Under the pieces are notes generated by a model that was given only the letters and a program-made list of their open reading frames with translations, was not told the origin of the DNA and did not search any database. A stretch of 64,000 nt of DNA from Blattamonas nauphoetae (lineage: Eukaryota; Preaxostyla; Oxymonadida), in assembly GCA_033064195.1 (NCBI GenBank), contig JARBJD010000016.1, positions 62,001 through 126,000 on the forward strand, in the 5' to 3' direction. The translations under genes and the position numbers were made by a program. How positions within the stretch are numbered: position 1 is the stretch's first letter; every line of letters begins with the position of its first letter. Shown here piece after piece: positions 1 through 10,880 of this stretch.

Positions 1-148
1 TTTCTCCTCGAGTTTTCCTGAGGCAAAACGGAGAAAACGGTAAATCTACTTGAATAAAATACCATTTCTTTCCAGATGTATCAGATGGAGTTGAGTTCTG
101 TCGTTTTTTTGCAGTAATGAATGAATCGAGTGGGTTCTCCATGCATTC

Positions 149-1303
149 ATGGGTCGATCTTATCAACATCTCTGTCCAGAACTCTTCTTATCCGAGACAC
201 AGAGCCTTTCAGCTTTCTTCTCGATGGTACCACCCGAGGAAGACCACGATCTTCCTGAGGAACCGACTCCTCAGTTTTCTCTTGTTCGGCAACGCTATTA
301 CACTCCAATTTCACAATTAAATTATAAATCATCCTTCTGTCTTATTGAACTTTTTCCCGAATATCCAAAGACTTTTGCTGATCTATTTCAGATGGCTAAT
401 CCACTCCCATTCCTTCAACTTCTAGAAAAAATCAGAACAGCTATCAAGATTAACGGGCTTGAAGAAGTTGACATTTCATATCGTCTCTTCACATATCATA
501 GCATTAATTTACTTGTACAGCATCAACAGGCCCATCATCTCGATGAGTCGCACATTCGACCGGGATCGTCACAACGTGTTCATAACCTCTTTCATACAGC
601 GCGCTCTGAAGGACTAGATTTTCATCAAATTCTCACCACATTCACGAGCGATGATGGGTTTCCAGAGATGGCTCCCCTCTTCTCTGAAAGTCTGATTACA
701 GAGGCATTCAATATGATAAACCATTTTGACTTTCATAATGTCGCTCAAAGTACTTCAAAGGCAGTAAAGCAAATTACAATTCCAACATCAGCTCAACAAC
801 CACTCTATGAGGTTGATAAAAGCTACGAAAGCCTTGTTTTAATCGCACTCCACACTTCGTTCGACGAGCCACCGTCCTCATCTCTCGTTTCTTCTCACAT
901 CTTTGCCGGAGCCATAAGGTGTATTCTTGTTCAAAGTGAGAACGATGTATTGGCAATTGCAAAAGCTATGGAAGCTCTGTCAAGCTTTTTCTCGACAATC
1001 CTTGCCAACACTCCAAATTCGATGGAAATGGCTATTTCTCTTCTGATTTCGGAAATACAGATGTTTGTAAAGTACAAATTTCGGGTTCGATTTCCAGAGT
1101 TGTTTGACTCGTCGAAAAAGGCGACTCCAATCCAGTCGCCTTTCGAATGGTTCACCGCTCCAATCCTAGATCCAATCCTTTTTTCTCTCCATAATCACTC
1201 TATCATTTCCCAAAATATCCTCGCTACAGTCATCTCCCCTTCCTACTCGTTTCTTCATCACCTGATGCCCCAATTTGTGACGCAGATGACTGAAAAGCCA
1301 TAA
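149..1303 (+). CDS. Unrecognised protein, mostly helical
   Basis: This is an open frame of 384 codons ending in TAA, with no credible competing frame. I do not recognise the family. The middle and end look like amphipathic helices of the alpha-solenoid kind, and there is no signal peptide or membrane span. The start is uncertain. The first in-frame ATG is at 149. A 27-nt in-frame exon at 76-102, preceded by a CAG acceptor, could join to position 131 through a 28-nt intron whose donor (GTTTTT) matches the local style. That would make this only the 3' part of a gene entering from the left. RPS27e follows 145 bp downstream on the same strand. Confidence 0.6.
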   Translation: MGRSYQHLCPELFLSETQSLSAFFSMVPPEEDHDLPEEPTPQFSLVRQRYYTPISQLNYKSSFCLIELFPEYPKTFADLFQMANPLPFLQLLEKIRTAIKINGLEEVDISYRLFTYHSINLLVQHQQAHHLDESHIRPGSSQRVHNLFHTARSEGLDFHQILTTFTSDDGFPEMAPLFSESLITEAFNMINHFDFHNVAQSTSKAVKQITIPTSAQQPLYEVDKSYESLVLIALHTSFDEPPSSSLVSSHIFAGAIRCILVQSENDVLAIAKAMEALSSFFSTILANTPNSMEMAISLLISEIQMFVKYKFRVRFPELFDSSKKATPIQSPFEWFTAPILDPILFSLHNHSIISQNILATVISPSYSFLHHLMPQFVTQMTEKP

Positions 1304-1448
1304 CACGCGACATTACCAAATTTCATTTTATGTTATTCTTTGCATGACATCTCACGATTCTCTGAAGAGAATGTTTCACAAAATCGTCACTTCCCATAAC
1401 CTTCCTGTTGTCAGATCAAAGGCAAAAGGGGAATTTGCATCTCAAGCA

Positions 1449-1870
1449 ATGGTTAAAAAGGTACTTCTGACACTATCCTGCTCTTCACACAACTATTTTC
1501 ACTCTGCTTCCGCATTTTTTTCCGTTTTTTAGTTCCAATTCAAAGTTGACCTCCTTCACCCAGAAAAGAAAGCTGAAGCTGGCAAACACAAGCTGAAGCG
1601 CCTTGTTCAATCACCAAACAGTTATTTCCTTGATGTCAAATGCCAAAACTGCCAGAAAATGTTCGATTTTTCTCCTATTTTACTCTCAAATTCACTCATT
1701 TCGACATCTTTATTCATCATGTTTCATCTCTTCTTCTTTTCAGCATGACTGTTTTCAGCCACGCCTCCACATCTGTTCTCTGCGGAAACTGTGGAAATGT
1801 TGTGTGCACACCCACTGGTGGAAAGGCTAAGCTCCAACCTGGCGTCCAATACAGAAGGAAGCAGAATTAA
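1449..1870 (+). CDS. RPS27: 40S ribosomal protein S27e, three exons
   Basis: The exons are 1449-1460, 1533-1660 and 1744-1870 and give an 88-residue protein, the usual length of the family. The introns are 72 and 83 nt (donors GTACTT and GTTCGA). The spliced product begins MVKK, then runs through the family landmarks [14 protein letters not shown] and VFSHA and ends RRKQN. The four-cysteine zinc ribbon is present as CQNC and CGNC. S27e sits on the small subunit and takes part in 18S rRNA maturation. The frame stays open upstream to 1344, but the family N-terminus fits the ATG at 1449. Identification is firm; the first exon is only four codons, so that boundary is slightly less certain. Confidence 0.93.
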
Positions 1871-2156
1871 GGCTTTTGTTCGTCTTCTCTTGCGGAAGAG
1901 ATACAATTCATTGCTTGAAAACATTTCGCGAGTTGTGATGAACATAACTTGCGAATCAAATTACTTTTTATCTCAATCAAACACTCAATTTTTGGCTCAA
2001 TCGCCAGCCAGTCCTCATGAACCCTATTCACGTCTATTCAACCAAGAATGAGAGAGGATTTGGCCTTGTAGTTGTACTGAGGGGTTTTCGGGGTTTCAGT
2101 GTTCTCTTCTGAATAAATCGTGTGTGGGTGTGATCAAAATTGGACCAGTCACCGTG

Positions 2157-5100
2157 ATGCTATTAGCTGTTCTTGCAGTACTCCGGTTCAGTGACTGTGC
2201 TGGAGAAGTTGCAGGACTTGATTTTGGTTCGAATAACCTTGTTGTAGGTGTTATCGGAGGAAATCTAAACTTGGAACTCCTCCAGAGTGAAAGTGGAAAT
2301 CGAGTCTCACCAGCACTTGCCTCGATAGATGGAATCCGTAGATATTACGCAAATGATGCATACAATAAGGTCTGGTATCACTTATCAATGAACTTTTCTC
2401 ATCCCTGCCTCTATCAGCAAATTCGTTTGAATAATAGAACCTTTTCGAATATAATTGGTACTATTGGGCGTACAAAACCATCAAACACTGATTACCTTCT
2501 CTACCCGACTGCACGATTCCAGGTTGATTCTGAATCAATCCGACCAACATTTTTCGATTTCTCTCTCAATGAATCAATTACACCTGAAGAAATCATTGCA
2601 ATTATACTCGATTCTGTCGCTAGTTCTGCATCTCGGGCTGCCGATAAAGGCATTCCAGACTATGTCATCTCAATTCCCTCCACATTCACACAGTCGCAAA
2701 GACTTGCTCTTCTTGACGGTGCTAAGGCGGCTCGCATCTCTATTATCTCTCTAATTGAATCAAACATTGCGTCTGCTCTGTGGTTTGGTCAAGAACGTTC
2801 ACGGACCCTTCCTCTCGTCGATTCGCCATGGTACAAAAATCTTCAGGCTGCTCGGAAAGAAGCAGAAGAAGAACGCTTGGAAGCACTCAAACGAGAGAAA
2901 AGAGAAAAAAGTTTGTTGACCAAGGTTTCCCGTTTTGTGAAAAAACTCCTTGGGACAAAAGAATCACCGAAAACATCAACTAAGAAATGGAAAAAATTTG
3001 TCACCAAAGATCCTGCGTCACTCGCCCTCTTAAGCAAAGACATCCGTCCAGTAATTTTTGCCGATATTGGAGGATCTCAATCAACATATTCACTTGTTCA
3101 GTTCGAATTCGACATCATCAACAACACAAAAGGCCTAAACAGGCGAGACAATGACACTGAAGGCCATACACGCACTAACGGTCTTTTAGATGTTCACCTG
3201 GTTCATTCATCAAATCTTGGTGGAACAAATTTCACTGCGCCTCTCACAATTGAATTGGCATCCGGTCTCTGCTCTGTCATCAAGGACAAACATGGTTCGA
3301 TTACTCCACTCGATCAAACAACAAAAGATGCAATTTTATCCAAAATTTTCGTTAATTCATCCGATCCCACACAAGTTGAAGAGATCGAGAAACAATACGG
3401 ACCTTTCTGTAAAGAAGTGTATGAAAATCCAGTTATTCTCCTCAAAATCCACCGACAAGCACAACATGGAAAGGAAATGCTTTCTGTTGCCCCATCGCTT
3501 AACGTTGTTATCGAAGATCCATATCGTGGGATAGACGAGTACAAACACATCCTCACCCGCGAATCATACGAAAAACGGATAGCCCCATTTATTTCTGAAC
3601 TGCAAAAAACAACCCTTGAGTTCAAGGCCCTTGTTCAAGAGCATTTTCCCAAGCTGGATCTGACAGAAGTTCCCATTGAGCTGCTTGGTGGAACGAGCCG
3701 AATTCCCCTGGTTGAAAACATGATCCAACAGTCTTTTGGGAAGAGTGGCATTGGTAAGAGATTGAATCTCGACGAATCAGCCGCATACGGAGCCACTCTC
3801 ATGGGTCACCTGCAGGAAAGGAGGTATGCAGAAAACACGTTGGAATCAAATCGATGGTCGATGAGACGGGAAGACACAAGACATCCAACACGAGACGAGG
3901 AGGCTGACAACGAAGAAGTGCTGAAGAAAAAGAGGAAAGAGTGGGAATTGATCTCGACGGAGTCAATGCGCACTGCAAGCAAAACACTCCTCCCTCCGGG
4001 CGAGTTGGAAGGGACAACCCAACTCGGACTCAGACGAAGAGCACAGTACGACATCACAGCCGATGTCCGACTGGCGTACAACGTGGTTAGCAAGAATGCT
4101 TCTACCCAAACATGCTTCAAGAGGAACGAGGAGGGGAGGAAGGAGTGTGAGTATGTGTTGGAGGGATCAATCCCTCTGATCAAGAAGGGGATGCCACACA
4201 CCACATCTCCTCAGCTTGTGGTTCCTCTGAACTCACTGTCTCTCATCTGGCATCCCATTGAAGCTGATCAGAAAGCGAAGATGATCGACATTGATGACAA
4301 GAAAAGAGTGAGGGAAGAGCTCGATGCATGGAAGTTTGGGGGAGGCGATCTCGGCACGGTGAACCAAGCCACTTATCCCGACCAACTTCCCGATCTCATC
4401 GAGATCACCATCCGCTACAGCGATCCCTCAGTCCTCCCAGCGAACACACCAGACCTCATCTACCACACAACCATCCGCAATGTGGAAGAGCAGGTGAGGA
4501 AGGAGCTCCAGCGCTCGAATAAGAACTCGACTGGTTCGTACGAAGACTGGAAGGAGGACGTGAAGGGAAGGATGGAGAGAGGGTCGCTGCTCAACCACTA
4601 CTTCCTCGGGAATGCTGCCTTTGTGTCTTCGTACAAGTTTGATACACACGGAATCTTGTCGAACATCAAAACAGGAATCACTTTTGGCAATTCCACCGCG
4701 TTCTATCCAAAACCAGTTCAAAAGGAGGAAACCCCAGTGGAGCCGATTGTTGAGGAGATTGTGGAAGAACCAGAGAAAGAAGAGGTTCAGAAGGAGGAAG
4801 TCGTTGAAGAGACGGAGGAGAAGAAGGCAGAGGAGAAGAAGACGGAAGATGAGACAGAAACAAAAACAGACAACGATGCTGCATCTCAACCCGAAGACGA
4901 ACAATCTGAAGCAGAAAGGAAGGCAGCTGAAGAGAAGAAGGCAAAAAAGGAGGCCCAAAAGAAGAAGAGTGCCGAAGAGAAGCTTCGACGAGCCGAGATT
5001 GCGAAGAAGCGGAAGGAAGTGGAGCACAGGGAACGGATTGAATACATCACATCCATCTATCGATCGGAACTCAAGCGCCAATCAAACACCCTTCCCATCT

Positions 5101-6317
5101 TTCTTGTTCCCCACAACCCATCCCCCGACCCATACCGAACTCAAAAGGTGGCAGCCCCAGACACTCCTCTGGATCTCGAACAGCCATTCCATCGAATCAC
5201 TCCATGCCCCAACACGACAATGAACAGTTACTTTGTCGAGGATTTCGTTCTGGAATGGAACGACACAGAGATCAACACACTCAAAGCGATTTATGGGCCA
5301 ATCATCACAAACGGAAGCGACGAGTTCAGTGAGCACTACGGCCAGTACGCTGCCCGCCCTGCGACCAGGTTCTTCGCCCCCCTCTCCGCGGAGAGCGTCC
5401 AGACGGGATGGAAGATCCTTAATCGGACGCAGATCCACGAGATAGCTCGTCGTATCGACCGAGCGGGGAATGCAGAGGTGGATCAGATGAGAACAGGCGA
5501 GGCGCATTCGACACTCGAGGCTTACGCGTTTTCCATGAGAGAGATTTTTGGAGATCCGTTTGCGTCGATTGTGGCGGTGACAACAGAGGAGAAGAGAAGG
5601 GAGTTGGAAGAGAGGGCCTCCCAAATGATTGATTGGTTGGATTCAACAGACACTTCCATCCTCACCTTTGACATCCTCGACGCCAAACTGAAGAATTTGA
5701 TGGAAGAGGCAGAGATCATCAAAGAACAGGCGTCGGAATACTCGCTCCGGCCAGAGGTGATGGCAGACGCCAAGCAGATCATCACCAGTCTTCGGAACGA
5801 CTCCATTCGATTGACAGATGATGAGAAGAAGTATGGAGGCAACTCGACGGACCGACTTGTTACTCTCATCGACGAATTTGAGAAATGGCAGAAAGAGAAA
5901 GAGGCAGAGCAGGAGACACTCAAACCGACGGATCCGCCAGCTCTCAAAGTTGGCGAGGTTCGGACAAGAATGACGGAGTTGATTGACATCAAAATTGCGA
6001 TCGAATCAGAGCTGGCTGAGAGGAAGATGAGAAAGCTTGAGAAGATTCGAAGGAAACTTGCACAGCGCACGAATAAAGAAAGAGAAGAAGCCGATTTTGA
6101 AGAAAACTCTGACACAGAGTTATCAGAGGAAGCAGAAGGAACCGAAGGAGACGTCATTTCACAACAGGAAACAGACACGGAGACACAATCACCAGAAACC
6201 ACGGAACAATCCCAAGATGATTTGGGGAAGCAGCAAGAATCTGTCGAAACCAAGCCTGCTGATGAGTCTGAGACAACAACAGACACCGAGCCTGATGAGG
6301 CTAATGTTGATTTGTAA
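2157..6317 (+). CDS. HYOU1: ER Hsp70-superfamily chaperone, GRP170/HYOU1-like
   Basis: Single exon, 1,386 residues, longer than the usual roughly 900-1,000 of GRP170. ATG 2157 opens a hydrophobic signal peptide (MLLAVLAVLRF) followed directly by the phosphate-1 strand GLDFGSNN. Later landmarks are VISIPSTFTQSQR, the phosphate-2 strand ADIGGSQS (about residue 300) and the adenosine motif LLGGTSRIP with DESAAYGA (about 510-540). GRP170 proteins are lumenal ER holdases and nucleotide exchange factors for BiP. A lysine-rich insertion (about residues 231-288) interrupts the ATPase domain. An acidic-then-lysine-rich stretch (about 854-960) matches the charged loop known in GRP170, and a second acidic tail ends the protein. 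The C-terminus is NVDL instead of a canonical KDEL-type signal. An AATAAA lies at 6370, about 50 nt past the stop. It converges on the RABL6-like gene with 93 bp between stops. Confidence 0.88.
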   Translation: MLLAVLAVLRFSDCAGEVAGLDFGSNNLVVGVIGGNLNLELLQSESGNRVSPALASIDGIRRYYANDAYNKVWYHLSMNFSHPCLYQQIRLNNRTFSNIIGTIGRTKPSNTDYLLYPTARFQVDSESIRPTFFDFSLNESITPEEIIAIILDSVASSASRAADKGIPDYVISIPSTFTQSQRLALLDGAKAARISIISLIESNIASALWFGQERSRTLPLVDSPWYKNLQAARKEAEEERLEALKREKREKSLLTKVSRFVKKLLGTKESPKTSTKKWKKFVTKDPASLALLSKDIRPVIFADIGGSQSTYSLVQFEFDIINNTKGLNRRDNDTEGHTRTNGLLDVHLVHSSNLGGTNFTAPLTIELASGLCSVIKDKHGSITPLDQTTKDAILSKIFVNSSDPTQVEEIEKQYGPFCKEVYENPVILLKIHRQAQHGKEMLSVAPSLNVVIEDPYRGIDEYKHILTRESYEKRIAPFISELQKTTLEFKALVQEHFPKLDLTEVPIELLGGTSRIPLVENMIQQSFGKSGIGKRLNLDESAAYGATLMGHLQERRYAENTLESNRWSMRREDTRHPTRDEEADNEEVLKKKRKEWELISTESMRTASKTLLPPGELEGTTQLGLRRRAQYDITADVRLAYNVVSKNASTQTCFKRNEEGRKECEYVLEGSIPLIKKGMPHTTSPQLVVPLNSLSLIWHPIEADQKAKMIDIDDKKRVREELDAWKFGGGDLGTVNQATYPDQLPDLIEITIRYSDPSVLPANTPDLIYHTTIRNVEEQVRKELQRSNKNSTGSYEDWKEDVKGRMERGSLLNHYFLGNAAFVSSYKFDTHGILSNIKTGITFGNSTAFYPKPVQKEETPVEPIVEEIVEEPEKEEVQKEEVVEETEEKKAEEKKTEDETETKTDNDAASQPEDEQSEAERKAAEEKKAKKEAQKKKSAEEKLRRAEIAKKRKEVEHRERIEYITSIYRSELKRQSNTLPIFLVPHNPSPDPYRTQKVAAPDTPLDLEQPFHRITPCPNTTMNSYFVEDFVLEWNDTEINTLKAIYGPIITNGSDEFSEHYGQYAARPATRFFAPLSAESVQTGWKILNRTQIHEIARRIDRAGNAEVDQMRTGEAHSTLEAYAFSMREIFGDPFASIVAVTTEEKRRELEERASQMIDWLDSTDTSILTFDILDAKLKNLMEEAEIIKEQASEYSLRPEVMADAKQIITSLRNDSIRLTDDEKKYGGNSTDRLVTLIDEFEKWQKEKEAEQETLKPTDPPALKVGEVRTRMTELIDIKIAIESELAERKMRKLEKIRRKLAQRTNKEREEADFEENSDTELSEEAEGTEGDVISQQETDTETQSPETTEQSQDDLGKQQESVETKPADESETTTDTEPDEANVDL

Positions 6318-6410
6318 TCATTCGACTTCTTTGCGTTTCATCATTCTACTGAGTGCCATTCGTTCAATTAATAAAATATTGTGTGAAGTGACGCAAGGCT
6401 TTGATAGAAA

Positions 6411-9400
6411 CTAAGATTCTTCGTCTTCCTTTTCTCCTTTCGGCTGTTTCGGCTTTTTCTTTCGTTTAGTTTTCTTCTCCTCGGGCTGATCGGATATCAT
6501 TTGGTACGAAGGAAGACTCACTTGAGGCTGTTCTGGAGGAGGGGATGAATCAAGAGGAACCGTCGGAGTCGCAGGAGACTGGACTTCCTGCTGTTTCTTG
6601 AGTTCATTGAGTTTTCTCTCTCGTTCAGCTTCTCTTGCCTTCCAATTCCGTTCTTCCTCTCTCTTCATTTTGAGCTCCTTCTCTTTCTTCTTCTGTTCAG
6701 CAGCTTTCACATCAGATATCACCATTCCCCAGTCCCATTCTTCTTCCACATCCTTCTTCTTTCGTGGCTTTTCGTGAACAGGTTGGCTGGCGAGGATTGG
6801 AGGATCGTCAGACACATTCGACAAGAAAGAATCAAGAGTCGTGTCCATCGAAATGCTCTTGATCTCTTTCTTCCTCACTTCCACTGTCCGCTTGATCAGC
6901 TTCTCCCGCTCCCTGGTGGGATCCTCCTTCTTTTTGAAAAGTGAGAAGAATCCGGAAAAACCCTCGCCTTTGCTCTCCTCTTTTGGTTGTGTTTTGGATT
7001 TTGTTTTCTTCACTTTTGGTGTGAGTGTGGCTGGAGGTGTCTGGCCGTGCGGACTCGGTGATGCTGTGGATGAGTGGAGAGAGATGGCGGATGAGTGAAG
7101 TGACGGATTTGATGGCGACGGAGCTGGCGAGTGGATTGAGGACGCGGAGAGTGAGAGAGACGAGGATTGATGTGAGAGTGTCTGGTTCGGTGGAGGAGAT
7201 GTTGTGACTTTGTCCGGGATGGGTTTGGGGAGCATGAGTGGCTGTTTTGAAGAGGGGGGAATGTGAGATGCGGATGCAGTTGCTTTGACATGAAAACTGA
7301 ATGCTGACGTTTGTGATGGTGTGATTTCAGCCTGTTTTGGCGAATCTGGTCGTTTCGATGGAGATTCTTCCTTTTGGCCAACAGACAGTGACTGCGGCGA
7401 TGGAACATCTTTCTGTTTGGACGATGTGGTGCTTGGTGGACGAGGGTTGTCTGTTTTTGGTGATGGCTTTGGGGGTTTTGACTTTGTTTTGGGTGAGACC
7501 GAACCCAAATTCATTTCTTGGAAGATTGAGATGGAGTGGAGACTGGCATCACTGACACAATCTGCCCAATTCTGGGCCTCCTCCATCTTCAACTGAGCGA
7601 TTCTCTTCTCCAGCAGCTCCCTTTTCTTTTTCAAGAGCGGGAGGATCACAAATCGCCGAAGTGCCGATAAGCCAAACCCGAACAGGAGAGACGCTCGACT
7701 CAGAACGACTTGGTTTGTGTTGTCTTCGTCATGCGGCGAAGAGAAGGTGATGGATGGGAAGAGAGTGGCAAGCTTTTCATCGATTGAGAGAGGCTCCTCG
7801 ATGGTTGGTGGATGGTTCTGAGATTCTGCATTTTGAACCTGTCCATTGTCTGCACCTTCTTTGTCGTCCTCATGAAGCTCCTTTTGGAGTGTCGTGGACA
7901 GAGGTGTGTGGGGAGATTCCACGCGATGATTAAGTTCTTCCGATTTTGTTGTTTGTTCATCGGTGGAATCTTTCTGTGTTTCTTCATGTTCTTCTGTTGG
8001 CTGAATCTCATCTTTTAAGCTCTCTTGCTGTGGTTGGTGAATCTCCTTCTCTTCTGGCAGTGCCTGTTGGGTATCCGTCTCCGGTTGGTTGCACTTTTCT
8101 TGGCCAACTTCTTCTGCTGGTCCTTGTTCGTTGTTTACTTCATTGTGGTCTTTTTCCATCTTATCCATTTCTTCATCTTGACGAGGTTTTTCCTCACTGA
8201 GATCATCTTCGCTTTTGACTCCTTTTTCAGTGTTTTCCTCAACCCCCAAATGTGGATCTGGATCCGGACTCTTCTTGGTCTCTTCTCCATCCGACGGTTG
8301 ATGACTCTTAGAATTCTCTTTGACCATCTCATTGTGTTCCTCGTTACACTCTCCTTCTTTCACTTTAGAATCGATTGGAGTGTTCTCTGGAACATTCCGT
8401 TGAATGTCTTGCTTTTCTGCTTTGTTATGGTTGTCTGGGGGATCGGATTGTGACGTTTGGTGTTCCTTTAGTTGATCGTGTTGGGAAGATCCTCGGTCTC
8501 CTGATTTCTGTCGAATTTCGATGACATTCTGATCTTCCTTTAGTTGATCGTGTTGGGAAGATCCTCGGTCTCCTGATTTCTGTCGAATTTCGATGACATT
8601 CTGATCTTCTGCCAGCATCAGAAGTTCCTCACTGTGATCACAAGCATCCGGAGAGCTGTTTTTGAGAGATTGAGATTCTGTGTCTTTCTCGTTTCCACTC
8701 TCTGATTTATGATCAGAATCTTGGACAGTCGTCTGAGAAGCGTCCTGTGGGATCTCTGGACTGTTGTCGGAATGATTCTTTCCATTGATGGGCTCCTGTG
8801 ATGACGTTTTGTGTTCAGTGATCGTGTTTTCAGAGGAAGGCGCCCGATGAAGAGATGAATCTTCATCGATCACATCTTGTTTGATTTGGTCGATAAAATT
8901 ACACACAATATTTACTGGAATACCCCCAGGAATCTGGGTGAATTCTCGATTCACATAGTCAATTGAACTCGGTTCATTTGGATTAAACATCATAATCACC
9001 GAATCTGCATCTTTGTATGGGTTGATGTCTTGGAGATTCGTTTCACTTTCATGGATGTGAGAACCGTATTCATTGAGCTAAATAGATGGACGATTAACGG
9101 AACATATGTGAAAAATACCGTAATTTGAACTGATTCTCTCCCTCCTAAACGGGAATATATAACAAAATATAGAGTGGTTATATCGTTAAGAAGAGATGTA
9201 CTTCAGAGATGAGCGAAAAGAACAAACCTGTCAGACATAAGTTGTATTCGGAGGTAAGCCTGGTGTCGGAAGGACTATATTCCTGTGAAAATGGTTTCCC
9301 TTGTAATAAGTTTGCTAGTTGAGTTTTCCCTGTCCGTTTCTCACCACAAATTACCACAGAAATTTTGAAAGGAACTCTACGAGGTGGGTTGGTGGCTGTC

Positions 9401-9474
9401 GATTCTACAGAGGGCACATTCGACGAAGAGTGTGGGGAAGAGTGGGATGACAGCTTCTTTTGAAACGAGAGCAT
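6411..9474 (-). CDS. RABL6-like small GTPase with long charged tail
   Basis: The exons are 9474-9228, 9144-9119 and 9077-6411 and give 979 residues. The start MLSFQKKL resembles the MFSALKKL of human RABL6. The P-loop GEKRTGKT (residues 44-51) is followed by LQGKPFSQEYSPS, close to RABL6 LQGRPFVEEYIPT. Exon 3 supplies DSVIMMFNPNEPSS, matching the GVVMMFDITK segment. The usual NKxD guanine motif is not evident, as in RABL6 itself. After the truncated G domain the rest is low-complexity: acidic/Gln/Ser-rich, then Ser/Pro-rich, then a Lys/Glu coiled coil ending in a basic tail. Exon 2 is a 26-nt micro-exon between introns of 83 and 41 nt. The tail contains an exact 72-bp tandem duplication. RABL6 proteins are poorly understood and linked to growth control in animals; the role here is unknown. 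Confidence 0.82.
8464..8607. repeat. Exact 72-bp tandem duplication in RABL6-like tail
   Basis: Two identical 72-bp units lie head to tail at 8464-8535 and 8536-8607. Each encodes 24 residues on the minus strand, containing VIEIRQKSGDRG and SSQHDQLKE. The length keeps the frame. Identity over the whole unit suggests a recent duplication. Confidence 0.9.
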
Positions 9475-10471
9475 GCCATAAGACAGGGACGACAGAAAAT
9501 AATGTGAATCAGATGTAATGGGATTTTGAGGAATCAATCTAACACACAAAAAATGAACGATGATACGTGAAATGTGGAAAGAGACATTCCAAAACGAGCA
9601 AAGTCCGACTAAAGACAAGAAAACACGCTGATTTTGATTAACACATGATCTCGGGAAAGACGCAGTTAAACAAGTCTCATTGATCACTATAACTGAAGTT
9701 ATCTCTGGACTCATGTGGATATGGAAATTATAGTTTCAGATGTTTGTGAAAGTGCTCATTTTCATAAAGACTCCACTGAAGTGACTGGCCGAATCCCTAC
9801 AGAAAAAGATGACGAAAATCATGACACACACTTAGTTCTGAATGAGACCCTTGACAAGGTTGTCTTCAGTGCAAAGGCGGATCAGGGCAGAATCAGATTC
9901 ACCACGAGCACGAACACGGCCACTGATGGCATATGTCTTGAAGCGTTTTGTGATCACACCGTTGGCATCGAGCTAATTGAGGTAAAGATGCGATTGAAAT
10001 TGTCATTTGTGACAAGAGAAGCAAAATAATTGATGAAATCAGAATTTGTCTCAGACTTCTGGAACATTCAGTTGAACTGAAGCATGATCGTCAGCTGCGA
10101 TCAGACGGTTAGTTGCAGAGCTAAGAAACGATTAAGAAAGAAGGACGTGGCTTTGAAACGGGTAAAGAAGACGAACCATTTGCGTGGGATGTACAGTTCA
10201 ACAGTTTCACCCTACACAAATAAAAGGGGAACGAATAGGAAAATATGAATCGATAAAGTCAAAATTTAAACTTTCTCGTTCTGCATGTGGAGTTGACTTG
10301 ATGAGTCTTTGATCAAGCCCTTTGAGACTCGGAACGCCCCATAATCCATTGAGGATCACCAAAACCAATCTAAGGACTGTCAATTATGACCTGATACGGA
10401 AGTCAAAAAATGTGATGGACTGATTTTTCATGAATTTGATTCGAGAAAAATGAAGATCGAATGATGAAGAC
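9475..10471. other. Spacer with a weak plus-strand open frame
   Basis: About 1 kb lies between the RABL6-like start and the left duplicated block. A plus-strand frame runs from ATG 9721 to a stop at 10029 (103 codons, MEIIVSDVCE to TREAK) with no recognisable motif. It may be a small gene, a gene fragment or chance. I see no RNA gene or repeat. The sequence belongs to the rearranged zone that continues to 17.5 kb. Confidence 0.3.
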
Positions 10472-10880
10472 AATTCAGGGACTAGCAGCGCCAGTGAACA
10501 CACTCAAAGATCCATCAACAACACCGCATCGAGTTTCGAATGTTCAGTCAGCTGTGCACGCTGCAGCTCGAATCGAAGAAGCGATCTTCGGGGAACAAAT
10601 TGGAGTGCGCTTTGCAGAGAGAAAGTCAGAGGAAGAAGGGGAATGGCAGCTCAAGATTCTCAAACTGGAAGCGGAGAACGCTGAACTGCAGGAGCAACTT
10701 CGATCACTCCAGAACACACTGGACACAACAGAAGAAACATCGAGTGGGGAGAAGGGTGATGCCATGGAGAACACAAACACAAGCAACTCAAAATCACTTC
10801 CAGTGCAGAGCTCACACGGGTCGATGAGGATCCAGTTTGCCGACGAACCGATCATCGAAGATGATGCAGAGGAAGACCCA
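10472..10880. repeat. Left outer arm: detached copy of coiled-coil gene 3' part
   Basis: This block is an inverted copy of 17537-17945, which lies near the 3' end of the giant coiled-coil gene. It is almost identical except for scattered changes at its left edge. On the plus strand it keeps an open frame from 10461 that reads the coil gene's C-terminal region (SVHAAARIEEA is shared as AVHAAARIEEA, then LQEQLRSLQNTL and PIIEDDAEEDP) before ending after a foreign KPGNG tail at 10898. It lacks the upstream gene, so it is a fragment and not a functional copy. Confidence 0.9.

Noticed and set aside
1344-1532. 62-codon frame starting upstream of RPS27e
   Set aside because: It is the RPS27e 5' flank, first exon and intron read through; the family N-terminus fits ATG 1449.
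4428-5624. Minus-strand frames of 217 and 180 codons opposite the GRP170-like gene
   Set aside because: Antisense to charged low-complexity coding sequence; compositions are Leu/Ser-rich shadows without motifs.
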